Source: Coptis chinensis (lineage: Eukaryota; Streptophyta; Magnoliopsida; Ranunculales; Ranunculaceae). From it: DNA of 64,000 bases. Shown one piece after another: positions 11,528 to 24,866 of this stretch; position 1 is the first letter of the stretch; each line of letters starts with the position of its first letter. The notes beneath the pieces are model-generated. The model saw only the letters and a program-made list of their open reading frames with translations. It did not search any database and was not told the origin of the DNA. A program made the position numbers and the translations under genes. The DNA lies in NCBI GenBank assembly GCA_015680905.1, contig CM027382.1, positions 7,413,501 through 7,477,500 on the forward strand, read 5' to 3'.

Positions 11528-13090
11528 TGTAACGCCCGTATTTGTAATATGTATTTATTTATTTTATTTATTTAAAATTTGTTGGATTGGATTTGGGATA
11601 TGTGGGTCGATTTAAGGGCTCAGTAGGTGTTGGGGCTTAGGTTTCAAACCCGGTATATATATTCATATTTTTGAGAATAGGGTTTTGGGATAAAAATAAA
11701 ACAAAATGGAAGCGGAGATAAAAACTTCGCTTGATAGAGAGTTGGGCCATAGCGATTCGGACTATGAATGGAGCTTTTAATTAATATAGTAGTTATTTTG
11801 TTTTCAATTTCCGTGTGTCTGAGGAAATAGCTTTCTTGTCAAAGGTTTAAGCTTTGTATTTTTCTATGTTATTAGATGCTTGTCGAATAGTTAAAAATGG
11901 TTCCTTTGTTGCTATTTTGATTTCTTTGAGGTTGGCTGTTGAAACTCTGAATTTTGAGCTTTTGAAACTTCGGATATGTGTGTTAATAGCGGTGAGCCAA
12001 ACATCTTCTTGTATATTAAGTATCGAGCTTGATTGGGCTCGTTAATGGTAGTGCAAGCCCAGGAGAAAGAAATCGTCCTGCATAGTTTTTAACTCTTTTT
12101 GTTGTGGTTTTAAATTCTTATTGTTGTGAAGTGTTGGGTATATTGTATTGATTGTGGGTTGTTGGTTTATGGGGGATTGTCGGGTTTAAAAATCGGTGGC
12201 TTAACTGTCGCGGTGTATGGGTGAAGTGTGTGTTGATTGAACTGTGTTTGGTGAATGGAGATTTGATTGTTTAGGGATGGATGTTTGGTTGTTGGTTGTC
12301 GGGGGGCGTTTTCGAGGCGGTGGTGAAATTTCGAGATCTTGGAAGTGATTTGAGTTTAATAATTATAGTTTTGCCTTAATTAAAGTGGTAGGGTTTTGAT
12401 TTGGAGTAATTTCGATTAGGTTTGGAGTGGTAGCGGGTGGAATTCGTGGTGGTTGGTGGTGGAGGATAGGCTGCTGGTGAGGGGAGGAAGATGACCTCTC
12501 TGTTGGGCCTTGGGCCCAACCTAAGTTGGTTTGTTTGGGTCGGGCAAGTTTAGATTAGTTTTCTTTGGGTCAGTTGGGTTTAAGTTGTTGGGCCGGATTC
12601 TATTCTTTTGAGCATGGGCCGGTTTCCTTTTAATTTTGTGGGCTGGGTCATTATTGTTTTAAGTGGATATGTTTCTGATAGATATTTTTAGTTGGGCTAA
12701 ATCTGTTTTTAGGCTAGTTTCTGGTTTGGCTTTTATGTTTAGTTATGTGGATCCGGCTAACATTATTTGAATCTTTTGTTTGAGTCATGGGCTTGGCTAG
12801 TTGGGTCCGAACCATGACCTTAGCCATGAGCCCATGAGCCATGCACCTTTACCTTAGCCATGACCTGAACTATGACCTTAGCCATGAACCATGGCTATGA
12901 CCATGAACTTGCTGAACATGGAAATGACATGTTGACTTTGACATTGGATTGGTATTGGAATATTGACTTTTTCCATATTTTCACATATTTAATTTTATGG
13001 ACAAATGTAATAATAAAATGTTGTCGAAAAATTGTATAACCTTGTTTGTCATTATCTAATTAAGATTTGACGTGAGTAATGTGTAAAATT
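11528..13090 (+). mobile_element. Family-C LTR, copy a, left half
   Basis: Begins TGTAACGCCC directly after TGTTC. The right half (33243-35214) ends GGGGTGTGACA directly before a second TGTTC, so the two halves form one LTR-like unit of about 3.5 kb, probably a solo LTR. Element B interrupts it. The interior is non-coding and has the features shared by the family: a GGGCCTTGGGCCCAA stretch (~12510) and a run of CATGACC/TTAGCCATG and TTGACTTTGAC motifs (12800-12950). LTR retrotransposon fossil, lineage unassigned. Confidence 0.75.
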
Positions 13091-14899
13091 TGTAGACACC
13101 CATTTTTGCACCAGGGCATAATTAGATTCGTGATTTTACGCTTGAATTAAATATGATAATATAAGGTGATTTGCTTTCTAGAGTCTTCATTTCTACTTCA
13201 AACTTCTTTCTTTTCATCTTCTTTTAGAGTCTTTAGACTCTCCTCATTATGTTCTAGTTATGACTGAAGTTTCGTTGCTTTCTGAGTTTTGAGCTGAAAA
13301 TGACCAAAATGCCCCTGTAACCCTTTGGAGCCCAAATCTCGTTTTTTCCGCTCTTTCTTTGGATGAGATTATTTCCTGTTTGAATTCCCCTTGAAAAATC
13401 CTTGGAAATGAGTACAAGCTTGCCTAGGTTCCTTTTGGATTTCAGAAACCCTAATCTTGCCTTATCCCGTTTCAGCCCGTTGTGCGCACTGTTGAGTGTA
13501 ACGATTTATTGGAGTAAGATTTCGACCCAAGGGTAATTTTAAATGTTCATGGACCTTCCTAATGGATTAATGAACAACTTTTGTGAAGAAAGAGTTTTTC
13601 CTAATTTTGACCGGTCAAAGGGAATTTCGGCATTGAAAATATGGTCAAAATGGGCCTTTTGTGGTTTTGGACTTGTGCTCGTGGGCTGTGGATCCAGATC
13701 GAGTTGGACCTTTTCATTAGGGTTTCTAGCCCATTTTAAAGCCTCAAAACCTAGAGAACCTTCCTTAATTGTTTGATTTGATTTGATCCCTAAAATCGAG
13801 AATATTAGAGAATATGCCATTTTGGAGCCATGTTTGGAAACCACGGATTATGGGCTCATTGAGGACGTGTAGGGCTTGGTTTTTGCCTAATCCATCTGAA
13901 ATATCAAAACCAAGGGCCAAGATCGCACCCCCTTATCCCCCTCTTGAATCAAAGGCCGGTTAGGAGGTGCAACTAGAAAAGAGATCGAGCCATTGGATTT
14001 TTTTTCTTAATCAATACTTCGACCATTGGATCAAACTCATTACCATATTTGAATCTGCACACAAAAGCTATAAATATGGGTCTCATTCACCCACAAAAAC
14101 ATCACGGAGCTAAGGATGCGGAGCTAGGAATTGAAGTTAATAATGCGGACCTAGTTATTGAGCTAATAGCCTAGTAGTTTTCTTTTCTTGAGTGTTTTTC
14201 TTTTTTTCTTTTCTAGTTCATCATTCTAGAGTAGAATTTCTTTAGTTTAATCTGGAGTTGAAGGTAAAATTTCAACTTCGATGGGTTTTTCTAATGAAGT
14301 TCTTCGTGTTCTTCGTCTTTAGTATTCTTTTCCCCTCTTTCGATCTTAAGTAGAAGCTTCTTTTCACCAAAAGCTGTTTTTTTCTCAAATCACATGTTTC
14401 AATCCAAAAATCATAGTTGTCAATTCCAAATCAAGTTTACCATCATCATTTATCAACAATCAATCAAGATCATCAATCAATCAATCAATCAAGATCAAGT
14501 ATGAGGCACATTCCAAACAAGGTGACATCTTTCTTTTCTCTTTTATTTTAATTAGTATTGCATATTAGGATTATTTGTTTTTTTTAGTTTTATTATAGCA
14601 TATAGTTATTAGTTTTTAAATAATTTAGTGAAGATCATCCAATTTGGTAGATTAATGTTTCAAGCTTTCTTCGTTTGCCTATCTTAATACATTACACCTC
14701 AATAGAAGTAAATTTTGGTTTTACCGGCGGCGTGGGTGCCTAACACCTTCCACATCGTTACCTTGACTACCGAACCCGATAATCATCTAGTTTTGAGGGC
14801 TAGTCCTTCACATAGGTTTTTCTCGACTTTTCCTTAATAAAGTTAGTGGCGACTCTAAAATCAATTGCATAGACCTAGGTACACATTTTTGTCATTACA
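13091..14899 (+). repeat. Element B, left LTR
   Basis: Aligns by eye with 31595-33242 over its first ~740 bp (TGTAGACACCC, the CTTTAGACTCTCCTCA region, CCCTTTGGAGCCCAAATCTC) and its last ~300 bp (TTTAGTGAAGATCATCC to the terminal ACA). The middle differs because the right LTR has a foreign inverted segment there. A CAATCAAT-type simple run lies at ~14458-14492. Confidence 0.88.
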
Positions 14900-14904
14900 A
14901 GTTT

Positions 14905-14930
14905 TTTGGCGACTTTCTGCTAGGGACATC
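14905..14930 (+). promoter_or_regulatory. Element B, primer-binding-site-like sequence
   Basis: TTGGCGACTTTCTGCTAGGG lies a few bases right of the left LTR end. It resembles the TTGGCGACTC...GGGGA sites common in plant gypsy elements. The matching tRNA was not determined. Confidence 0.55.
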
Positions 14931-15172
14931 ACGAGAGAGTCGGACTTATGTTTTCTTTTGAGGTATTTCGGTTAAGATAGGAAAGAAGAAACTTATGGGA
15001 AGCCGGTTGGAATAGAAGGCGGGGTTAAGGTTATCTCGTGCAACCGGATTAACTTCGCTTATGGAAATGGAGAATCTACCCGACTAATTCTCCTCGATGG
15101 TCTTTTCCACTGGCGTCTCGGTGATGGTTAGTTCCAGCTTATCTCTCAAGGTGAACAATCCTTTGTCTAGCA

Positions 15173-16330
15173 ATGGACAACCACCCCGAGGAGGTGGTTA
15201 GAGTCAACATCACCCCCTCTGGATCGGACAAATTAATGAGACAAGCAATGGAGACAATGTTTCAAGAAAATGCTACCAAAATTCATGAACATGGGGCAAG
15301 GACAATTTTCTCAAAGGCAATCCCTCCATTACCACCACCAAGAGGTTTGATTTTAACCTACCTACTCCATAAGCTCAACTACCTACTAGGAATTTCATGC
15401 ATCAATCCACCTGACTACAACTTCTTATACCAACTCGGACACCAAGCCAACCCGTCTCTTATATCGACCCTACCTCATTGGCATAACCCCGCGTTCACCA
15501 TTCATACTACAACCCAAACCAATATACATACACACCCGTATTCACCCCAAATTTATCGACCCATGAGCTCTACACCATTCATGTTCCCTCCTCCATACAT
15601 CACCACGGACACCCTGACCTACCACTTATATGAACACCAAAATCAAATTCCTATCATCCAAGATCAATACCAAGGCCCAGTGGTAGACAAATTGAAAAAG
15701 CTTGAGGAAGCACTGACCAAGATCAAAGTGGACGAGTTCGATTTGGATAGTCTTTGTCCATATCCACAAATTAGGGTTCCACATGGTTTGAATTCCCTAA
15801 GATGGAGAGATATGGCGAATTTGGGTGTCCCAAAGCCCATGTGAAAATGTCGCTAGCTACTTGCGGCCTATGGGGATCGGGCGAGAACTATTGGTCGATT
15901 ATTCCAAAGGAGTTTAAAGGGTGCGCGACTTGGTGGATGAACGAGGGCTCGAGGAAGATGAGATCGTGGGCTGAACTTGCAATAGCTTTGGTGACCCATT
16001 TTTCATACAATCTGAGACATCTAGATGGGTCGAAGACAATTGGAACACTCAAGCAAAGGTCCTCTTGAGACATTCACCAAGTATGTAACCAAGTGGAGGA
16101 CCAAAGCAGCTCAATTCTAGGCGGGCCGTCGAGGAGACCAAGCAGATTCGAATGGTGGTAAAAGTTTGAACTCGAATATGCAAATTGATTGAGTCTCGGC
16201 TATCATCCATCTTTTTAGGCTTTGGTTTTGTGAGGGGACTCAAATTGAAGATGTTTTAGCTTGTGGAACTATGACCTCAATTGTATCATCGGGTTCAAAT
16301 GATGCTCGAGGAAGAAGAAGCCACCTTAGG
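15173..16330 (+). pseudogene. Element B gag-like region
   Basis: A 223-codon frame from 15173 starts MDNHPEEVVRVNITPSG, is proline- and histidine-rich in the middle, and ends in a DKLKKLEEALTKIK coiled-coil-like stretch. The next frame has GCPKAHVKMSL and a GCATWWMNE stretch like the tryptophan-rich gag core of plant gypsy elements. Fossil and broken. The start was chosen as the first ATG after the primer site that gives a gypsy-like N-terminus. Confidence 0.75.
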
Positions 16331-17495
16331 TTATTGTCGATAAGCGAAAGGACACACATGCGTTTGCCACACAAGTACAACCTCAGCCCACATCACGCCA
16401 AATTCGGTCGGAGGTGACAACTCATCCTTTTCAATCAAGTCATTTTCCTCCAAGAATGACAAGGCGGGGGTTTTCGAACCAATGAGGCAGTTCATAGAAT
16501 TGGGCTTCCCATTACAAGTTGTATTGAGGGCTTTAGTCAGCGGGGATTGATTACGTTAATGTAGCAGGCCTCCTCCAAATCGATTAATGGATTACGGTAT
16601 AATGCTTGAAACATTGTGACTTCCATCGGGCTCCAGGTCACACGGCGGGAGAGGTGCATGCTCCTTAAACATCTTATCCAAAACTTAATTGATGAGGGTA
16701 AGATAGATGCCTCGATCTCGGCACTCCCAATATTTTCGACAAATCCATTTCAATTCATAATGGAAGAGTTAATACTTTGGAAAATGTCAGAAGGGTCCGA
16801 CATCATTCATCATTCGATCAGACGGGCGTCGATGTTAAGCCCACAAGGCGGTTAATCTTCAAGATGCGGTTAGAAGATGCATGGATCAAACAAAGCCTAG
16901 AGGTATCTAATTAAATGAGGTGGTAGCACCATTTCTACATACTCCACAAATTCAAAAGCCGTTCAAGTTGACTAGAGAGCATCGGAATCCTTTATGATCG
17001 CGAGGCCCATTCTGAAATGGGTAGATCCTTTGAATACATCTCGATCAGCGACATCACAAGTTGGGTGAGAACCTCGAGGACGTTGATTAGCGAGAATCAA
17101 CTTCGGCGGCGGGTGATCGAACTCTATCCACTGATCCCCAAGGTCCGTTTGTGCCGGCCCAAGAGTCCGCGATCCGAGGGAGGTTCTAGGGAAGAAGTTA
17201 ATTGAGCAGAAAAGTAAAGATGATTTCGGCAATCTCACTACATCAGTTGAAGCAATTAGAACCTAGTTTGGCGGAGGAATGTGTTGAGACTCGCGGTTTG
17301 ACAAGAAGAGGAAGGATATACAAGGCACCACACTACGGAAGGATCGGGGTTTTGTCCCAACGGCTGACCATGCGACTCTTGAACGAGAAGCGGGGAGGGT
17401 AATGAGGTAATCGACAATTGCAGAAAACCAAGTCAATATTTCCATATGGGGTTTACTCATGACATCACTGACATAGGCAAGCAGTTCTTCAAGTC

Positions 17496-18010
17496 TTGAA
17501 CCAAGCTCATGTTCCAGTTTCTATCCAGCCAGACGATTTGGCACGTATTGTTGCTTCCCTCAGGAAGACAAACTCCATAATATTTTCTGATGGTGATCTA
17601 ACCATGAGATGGAATAATCCACCTAAAGCGTTGACTATTACGGTGCATTGCAACAACCATAAGGTGTCATTTGTACTGATTGACAATGGATCTGGTTTAA
17701 ATATCTGCCCAGTCAATTCTGCGAAAGCCATTGGAATCATGCCAGAAGACTTCACTTTCACTAAAGATATAGCCAGAGCGGTTCATGGGTTTGATAATCG
17801 AGAAGAGAAGTCCTTGGCGAGTTCACAACTAACGTCCAAATAGGTCGGTCACATTCAAAGTCACATTCTTGGCTATGGACGCCGAGGCTAATTACAATTT
17901 CCTTTTTGGACCGGTGGCTACACGGTCGGCGCACAATTCCATCTACATTTCCGAAAGCTTAAGTTCTTATGGCAAGAAAAGATTATCTGCATCACTAGTG
18001 ATTGGGATGA
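17496..18010 (+). pseudogene. Element B retropepsin-like region
   Basis: The frame from 17496 reads NQAHVPVSIQPDDLARIV, then a VSFVLIDNGSGLNICP aspartic-protease-type active-site region (DNGS in place of the usual D-S/T-G). An ...ANYNFLFGP stretch follows near 17890, matching the typical '...YN-LLGRPW' position. This is the usual organisation of retropepsins in plant gypsy polyproteins. Fossil and broken. Confidence 0.75.
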
Positions 18011-18939
18011 TCACGGATTCTTCGAGAGGAGCATAAAGGTACCAATGATTGAAGGAAAGTGTAACTACACGAGCGACCATTAGGGATTGTGGAGTTTAGA
18101 GCACTCGATAAGGAGAAGCTCCTACCCCATTTTGCAATGGAAATCCCAAGATGATTTCGGTTGTTAGTGAAGCGAGAACTATTTTCCAAAGATTTGGATT
18201 GGGAAAAAACCAAAGCGGCATTTTAGAACCCTTCTGATTCTAGTCAAGATGATCGAAAAGGGCTAGGCTATCTTGAGGAGTTTGTGGAAAATTTGGCGGG
18301 GAATTATTTTCGATTCTAGCATACGGTGAATTATCTCGGATTGGCTCTACCTAATCTAGGGGCATAGATTGAGGCTATTATTGATTCAACATATTTTGGG
18401 GAAGGCGATGACCGGATCTGCGGCTTCGAAATTCTTGTTTCAAAGCGGATGTTAATTTCTATTAAGGATATCGCCTTGACTTAGGTTGGATCATGAGGCT
18501 AAACGGTTTAGTTGGATAAATGAGGTTGGATCGACATCTCCTCGTCGGTATGGACTATACTCCATCTTTTACTTTGGCGGTTCCCCAAGTTGAATCTTAC
18601 GACCGGGGAGGCGAAGGCTATCCTCCTTATCATGTCGGTTGGACCCTCATACCATACTTGATTTGGATGATCATTGAATATGGAATCTATTGTTGACTCG
18701 GTTCGGTAGATGTTGAGAACATGCCACTTTCGACTCCCGGTATGATATGAGATTTGGGAAAGGTTTTTAGAGACCTTAGATTACGATGAGGATCCATTCA
18801 TTGATGGCGACTATGATGATTGGGGAGCATGAAGTCATTATTGATCAATCCCGGCCATCATATTGCTCGGTTTGAGCCAGGATGAATCAGATAGGGCTCG
18901 AAAGGCGTGAAACTTTTGTTCTAACTCCTTTTTGTACTA

Positions 18940-19090
18940 TATTTCAAAAATCCAAAAAAATCAAATATTTCAAAAATTCAAAAAAAAAAAAAATCAAATA
19001 TTTCAAAAATCCAAAAAAAAAAAATCAAATATTTGGAAAATCAAAAAAAAAAAAAATCAAATATTTCAAAATATAAAAAAATCAAAAAGT
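18940..19090 (+). repeat. A-rich tandem repeat
   Basis: Five or so copies of a ~30-bp unit with core CAAATATTTCAAAAAT separated by runs of A. It lies inside element B and creates lysine-rich open frames that are not genes. Confidence 0.85.
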
Positions 19091-19199
19091 TTTCAAAATC
19101 CCACGAATATGATTTACCCACTTGCCTTAGTGCAAGATGATTGAATGACTTGTGCAGATTATTATGATCCCTCCCCAGGCAATGATAAGGAATGGACAA

Positions 19200-19860
19200 T
19201 GAGGCTGCTTTGAGTCCGTTTCCTTCTCATCAGCTTGATCGAGAATTAACCGGGGGCGCTAGTCATTGTGGAGACAAAGACCATCAACCTTGGCACCACC
19301 GGATGAACCACATTATGTGCAGATTGGTATAACCTTGATCCCCTCGGCGTTGAAGCTTTGATCAAATTCTTGAAGGAATCCATAGAAGTGTTGATCATAC
19401 CTATGACAATCTATTGTCTTAAGGTGGTACATGATTTTCATTGTTGAAGATGAGAGAATCACTCACGAGAAGAAGAAATTGAGGAGGAAGAAAATTCAGC
19501 GGTTATGTTTGAGAACATTTTTCAAATGTCTAAAATCATCAACATCGACATTGACATTATGCATTTACCGCTTGTGGAGAGGGCAAAACTCCCTGGCGTC
19601 ATTTGATCAACTACCTTCTTGAAGAAGGGAATATTTTGCATTTCATCAATCAGCGACTACTTAGCCAATCAATGACCGGCTACCCCTACCGTGGAGGGCA
19701 AATTCCATATTGCATCATTAGCCTCGATCGAAAACATGAGAGCTATCTATCATCAAAAGTCGGTGATTTCGAATCGACTACATCAAAAGAAGCGAGAATC
19801 TTTGAAAGGAATTCATCTATGATCAACATTTTTGAGCGAGATATATGAAGTAGGGCATTG
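19200..19860 (+). pseudogene. Element B, remnant of the linker before RT
   Basis: Frames contain TINLGTT and, further on, DPLGVEALIKFLKES. These resemble the conserved linker just before reverse transcriptase in gypsy polyproteins (INLGT...EEEALIKFLKE). The reverse transcriptase itself is not recognisable downstream, so the element cannot be autonomous. Fossil and broken. Confidence 0.55.
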
Positions 19861-20199
19861 ATGTTTCTCTTGGGACTTAGATACCAATGGGCAGATTGTT
19901 GCAAGTAAAAAATTGGGCAAAGCGGATCGGACTAGAGTGGAATCAATGAACGAGAAAGTTCAAACCAACGGTGAATGTCCATTCACTATGAAGATTCTAC
20001 ATGAAAAATCCTACTAATGCCGACCCGATTAAAAGGTACTATTTTTACCGGCTTTGTTTATTTTAAGGCGAAGAGTATAATGGAAATCTTAGATAGGCGA
20101 TGGAATAGGCCATCTTTAATCGTTTTGTTTTTAGCCTCATAAGCCCACTTAATGTCATATGCTACCATTAGAAGCCCATTTGAGCCTTAGCCTATTCTT

Positions 20200-20752
20200 T
20201 TATTTCCCACAATATAAGCCCATATCTTTTAGGAAGCCTAATAAATCTTTAGCCTACCCATAGATTGCCCATACCTATTTTTATAGAACTTGTCATATTC
20301 CAGGGGTATCATTCCATCCATCTTTGATCACAAAACAATCACCCCCATGTTATTTATCCCAAGAAGATGTTGAAGAAAATTCTAGTGCAAAGGGAAAAAA
20401 AAAAAAAATCTTTCAAAAAAAAAAAAAAAAGAGAGAAAACCCCCGTCAGAACTCAAAATGCTTAGAGTTGCACAAAATAATCAACACCGGTCCAAAATGA
20501 AAAACCTAAACAAGGGGCATTTTTATTTAAGATTTGGGATCCGTATCATCATCTCACTACCATCATTCCAATTACTCATCCCTTTATATGACAAGTTCTA
20601 CTCCAAAAATAAATTTTGATTCTATCCTTCTTTACGAGGCCCATCACCTAAGCCTACATTATAGTCCTATGAAAGTCCGCTCTTGATCTCTAAGTCCACT
20701 ATATCTCCTAGTTGAGAAGTACTTTCGCAAAAAAAAAAAAAAAAAAAAAAAA
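20200..20752 (+). repeat. Inverted-repeat arm (partner 32331-32890)
   Basis: A ~530-bp segment bounded by A-runs (20392-20430 and 20730-20752). Its reverse complement lies in the right LTR of element B at 32331-32890, for example CCTAGTTGAGAAGTACT here and AGTACTTCTCAACTAGG there. Non-coding. Confidence 0.9.
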
Positions 20753-20761
20753 AAGGAAGGC

Positions 20762-21400
20762 ATTGGAGGATTCACTACTAGTGTTTTGCGATGTATGAGG
20801 AAGTCGTCTCCAGAAGATTGGTCCTATGCTTTATGCTCTATCTGTGTTGGAAAAAAGTTTTTGGGTGTCGTTCAGTACGTTGTGAAGGTCAAACAATCAA
20901 AGGGAAAAGAATATCATCTAATTCATAGGTGCCAAGTTTGATCGTACTTCTATCTGATGGTTGTCCTCATGCTCACATTCTTGTCGGTAACTCATTCCCC
21001 CACCTTCACTTGTGATGCAATCATTTGTGGTATTTCTTGTTCTGTGGATAAAAAAATGTTTTGTTTCACATTGTTTTCAAAATGAATTTCAAAAAAAAAA
21101 AAAAAAAAAAAAATTGATTTGTTTTCGAAAACTTGGTTTTGCTTTGGATGGCTTATGGCGAAAAATCTAGGTTGACATCACAAACCCGCGTAGAATTCTG
21201 AAGCAATCATATCCAAACTAAACCATGCATTGTTTTACTAACATAGCATGCATACACCACAATCTTTCTAACTATTCATGCTAACATAGTTGCATTATTT
21301 TCATGCATATATCATGTATATTTCACTCCATTGTAATATGTGTAGAGAGAAATAAATTGTCTAACCTTTGTCGAGGAAGTTTCTTTAAGTTTCACAGTTG
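20762..21400. other. Element B interior, no gene seen
   Basis: AT-rich DNA with an A-run at 21092-21111. The sequence up to CTAAA (21401-21405) is the left flank of element D; the same five bases follow D at 26807-26811. Confidence 0.6.
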
Positions 21401-21405
21401 CTAAA

Positions 21406-23598
21406 TGTTGCAACCCGTTTCACAATTTTTTCTAATTTTATAGTCCTCGACTACTTGGTTAGATGCGAAGGCGAACAACACCTAATCGACTTCATCGGTG
21501 AACCCATTTTGGGTTGCCCTCGTACCCACCCTTCGAGGGATCAAGGCTGCACCGTGGTTCTCTCCTCTCTCCACTCTTTTCTATCTCACTCTTGGATTCT
21601 CCTCCTCTCTAGATGTCATCTCCTCACGGTTTGCCTCCCTATTCTCCTACCGTTGTCTCCTCATTCTAGTTCCTCTTCTCTGGGTTTCTCCTCCTCTTTC
21701 TCCTCCTCCACGGATGTTGTCACCTCTCTTCTTCTCGGATCTCTCCTCCTATTCCTCTTCCTCTCTGGCTGTCGTCTCCTTTGGCCGGCGTATCCTTGGC
21801 GTCTCCTCGACCGTCATCTCGCCCGGCTCTCTATGGCCGTCGCCTCGTCATCCCTTCTCTCTAGATATCTCCTCTCTCTTTCTCATCATCTCCTACCCTC
21901 CCTGCGGCGTGTATCCTCGGCCGTCGTCCTTTCCGCTTCTCGCTATATACATCTCACCTCTTCCTCCTCATCTCGGGACATTATCTCACTATTCCTCCCC
22001 TCGGCGGCGTCATTATCCTCTTCGGCCGTATTATCCTTTGGCGGCGTCTTCTCGACCCGTCGTCTCCTTTGGCCGCCGTTCTATGGCCATCGTCTCCTCC
22101 CGCCTCTGCTCAGATATCTCCTCTCTCTTTCTCCTCATCTCGGGACATCATCTCCCTACTCCTCCTCTCGGCGTCGTATCCTCTGGCCGTCGTCTTCTCC
22201 CTTCTCTGCTATAGATATCTCCGCATCTCTTCCTCCTCATCTCGGGACACCATCTCACTACTCCTCCCCTCTGCGGCGTCATACCCTCGGCCGTGGTATC
22301 CTTTGGCGGCGTTTCCTCGACCGTCGTCTCCTTTTGCCGCCGTTCCTATGGCGTCGTCTCCTTCCTTCTCTGCTCTAGATATCTCCTCCTCTCTTTCTCC
22401 TCATCTCGGGACACCATCTCACTACTCCTCCCCCTCTCTGGCCGTCGTATCCTCTGGCCGTCGTATCCTTTGGCCGACGTCTCCTCTGACCGTCATCTCC
22501 TTTGGCCGCCGTTCCTATGGCCGTCGTCTCCTTCCTTCTCTGCTCTAGATATCTCCTCCTCTCTTTCTCCTCATCTCGGGACATCATCTCCCTACTCCTC
22601 CTCTACGGCGTCGTATCCTCTGGCCGTCGTCTTCTCCCTTCTCTGCTATAGATATCTCCTCATCTCTTCCTCCTCATCTCGGGACACCATCTCACTACTC
22701 CTCCCCCTCTCTGGCCGTCATATCCTCTGGCCGTCGTATCCTTTGGCCGACGTTTCCTCTGACCGTCGTCTCCTTTGGCCGCCGTTCCTATGGCCGTCGT
22801 CTCCTTCCTTCTCTGCTCTAGATATCTCCTCCTCTCTTTCTCCTCATCTCGGGACATCATCTCACTACTCCTCCCCCTCTCGGCCCGTCATTATCCTCGG
22901 CCGTCGTATCCTTTTGGCCGGCGTCTCCTCGACCCGTCATCTCCTTTGGCCGTCGTCTCCTTCCTTCTCTGCTCTAGATATCTCCTCCTCTCTTTCTCCT
23001 CATCTCAGGACATCATCTCCGTACTCCTCCTCTCTGGTCGTCGTCTCCCTTCTCCTCTTCTCTAGATCTCCCCTCCTCTTCCTCCTCCTCTCTGGCCGAC
23101 GCCTCCATACTCCCCTTCTCTAGATCTCCCCTCCTCTTCCTCCTCCTCTCTCTCGGCCGCGCCTCCATACTCCCCTTCTCTAGATCTCCCCCTCCTCCTC
23201 CTCTCTCTATCGGGCCTCCCATACTCCCCTTCTCAGATCTCCCCTCCTCTTCCTCCTCCTCTCGGCCGGCGCCTCCATACTCCTCCCCCTTCTCAGATCT
23301 CCCCCTCCTCCTCCTCCTCCTCTGGCCGGCCTCCCGCCTCCCCTCCTCCTCCTCCTCCTCTCGGCCGGCGTCTCCCTCGGCCCGTCGTCTCCGCCTCCGG
23401 TTTGTCTCCTCCCTCCTCCTCCCCTCCACCTCTCTTTTTTTCTCTCGGTGCCTCTTTCCTCCCTCTTTCCTTTCTCCCTCTTCTACTAGTTCCCTCTCCT
23501 CACTTTTTATATCTCCTCCTTGGGTTTACCTCATGGGGCCCTAGTAGGTCTTGGGCCCAATACCTATAAAGGCCCATCTTATGAAAATGGCTATTACA
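21406..23598 (-). repeat. Element D LTR (left)
   Basis: 2.2-kb LTR, extremely pyrimidine-rich on the + strand. Between 21840 and 23060 it contains degenerate tandem units. CTAGATATCTCCTCCTCTC-like motifs recur near 22372, 22541, 22645, 22818 and 22973, giving alternating ~104 and ~170-bp spacings, a higher-order period of about 275 bp. Confidence 0.85.
23504..23511 (-). promoter_or_regulatory. TATA box of element D (left LTR copy)
   Basis: The minus strand reads GATATAAAAAGTGAGGAG. It sits about 90 bp inside the LTR's minus-strand start, a normal place for an LTR promoter. The other LTR has the same box at 26713-26719. Confidence 0.6.
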
Positions 23599-24866
23599 TT
23601 TGCCCCTACCGGGTTGGTGATGGATGACGGACCGAAAGTCTCGAACTTTATTGTCTCTCCCTACGAACTCTAGATATCCGCGGTATCTTGGGGTACTGCG
23701 CATTCTTCTTCTCCTCAGGACGTTCATATCCATGTACTCTGCTACTGGATCATATGTCTGTAAGGTACTTAGTCCCTTTTTCTGCTATTAGATCTTTTTA
23801 TAGAATTCACTACCATGTCAGTGGAACGCCTCACCCCAGCCACCAGCTCTTCTTCTCGGAACTCATTACCATGTCCGCAGAGTGTCACGCATCCTCCACC
23901 ATCTCTCCCTTAGATAACTCACCACTATGCCCGCGGAGTGTCCCAGTCCCGCCATAAACTCTCCTTCACAGAACTCACTACTATGTACGCTGAGTGTCGC
24001 GCCTCAGCCACCATGCATCTCTCCCTCGGAAAACTTGCCACTATGTCTGCAGAGTGTCTCACCTTTTCATTTCCCTTTCATAGAACTCAACATTGTATCC
24101 GCCAAGGGTCTCTTCCCGCTTTGCACTTTTCATGGACCGCGATATCTCTTCCACAAAGGGCCTCGTCCCCTCATTTCTCTTTTGCCGAACTTCGATAGTA
24201 TTATTCCTTCTAGATATGTTGCTTGCTCCCCAATTGCAATTTGGAACTCCATTTCTTGGAGGGCTTATCCCCCTATCTCTACGCTTTAGAATGGAGTGCG
24301 ATGAGGGGCGGCTTCGGCTTGCCCCATGTTTGGTCGGATCTCGTCTCTGCGGAGGCTCATCCCCGCCGTCTGCGCTTTGGGGTGGAGTCGATGAGGGCAA
24401 CTTCGGCTTGCCCCCATGTTTGGTCGGATCTCATCTCTGCGGAGGGCTCATCCCCAGCGTCTACGCTGCGGGTGGAGTCGATGAGAACGGCTTTGCCCCC
24501 ATGTTTGGTCGGATCTCATCTCGCGGAGGCTCATCCCCCAGTTGTCTGCGCTTTCGAGTGGAGTCGATGAGGCAACTCCGCTGCCCCGGGCTTGACTTTC
24601 GGATCTCAAGTCCATATATCCTATCCATTTCGAGGCCGGACCGAGGGTCGGGGGCTACTGCCTGCCCACCTTTGTTTGGACCGCAGGGTCTGCGGATCCT
24701 ATCCATTTCGAGGCCGGATACCCGGTCAGGACGGCTCTGCTGCCCGCTACGCCTTGTTTGACCACGAGGGTCCACGGAGGGCTCATCCCCTACGCACGCT
24801 CGCTTTCGGGTAGTCGCGAACTATATCGAGGATAGCTTCGTCTTGTCCCCACAGGGCGGCGCCATT
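23599..24866 (-). repeat. Element D interior: tandem repeats, no genes
   Basis: Holds ~66-bp tandem units (23840-24060) around CACTATGYCCGCRGAGTGTC, ~88-bp units (24300-24590) around ATGTTTGGTCGGATCTCATC, and a twofold repeat around CCTATCCATTTCGAGGCCGGA (24615-24730). Repeats with periods divisible by three explain the open frames seen on both strands. Confidence 0.75.

Noticed and set aside
18882-19144. Lysine-rich overlapping frames
   Set aside because: By-product of A-rich tandem repeats inside element B.
21398-23123. Long + strand open frames (up to 326 codons), serine/leucine-rich
   Set aside because: They lie in CT-rich tandem repeats of the LTR of element D, overlap each other in several frames and have no domain; open frames arise because TC-rich DNA rarely gives stops.
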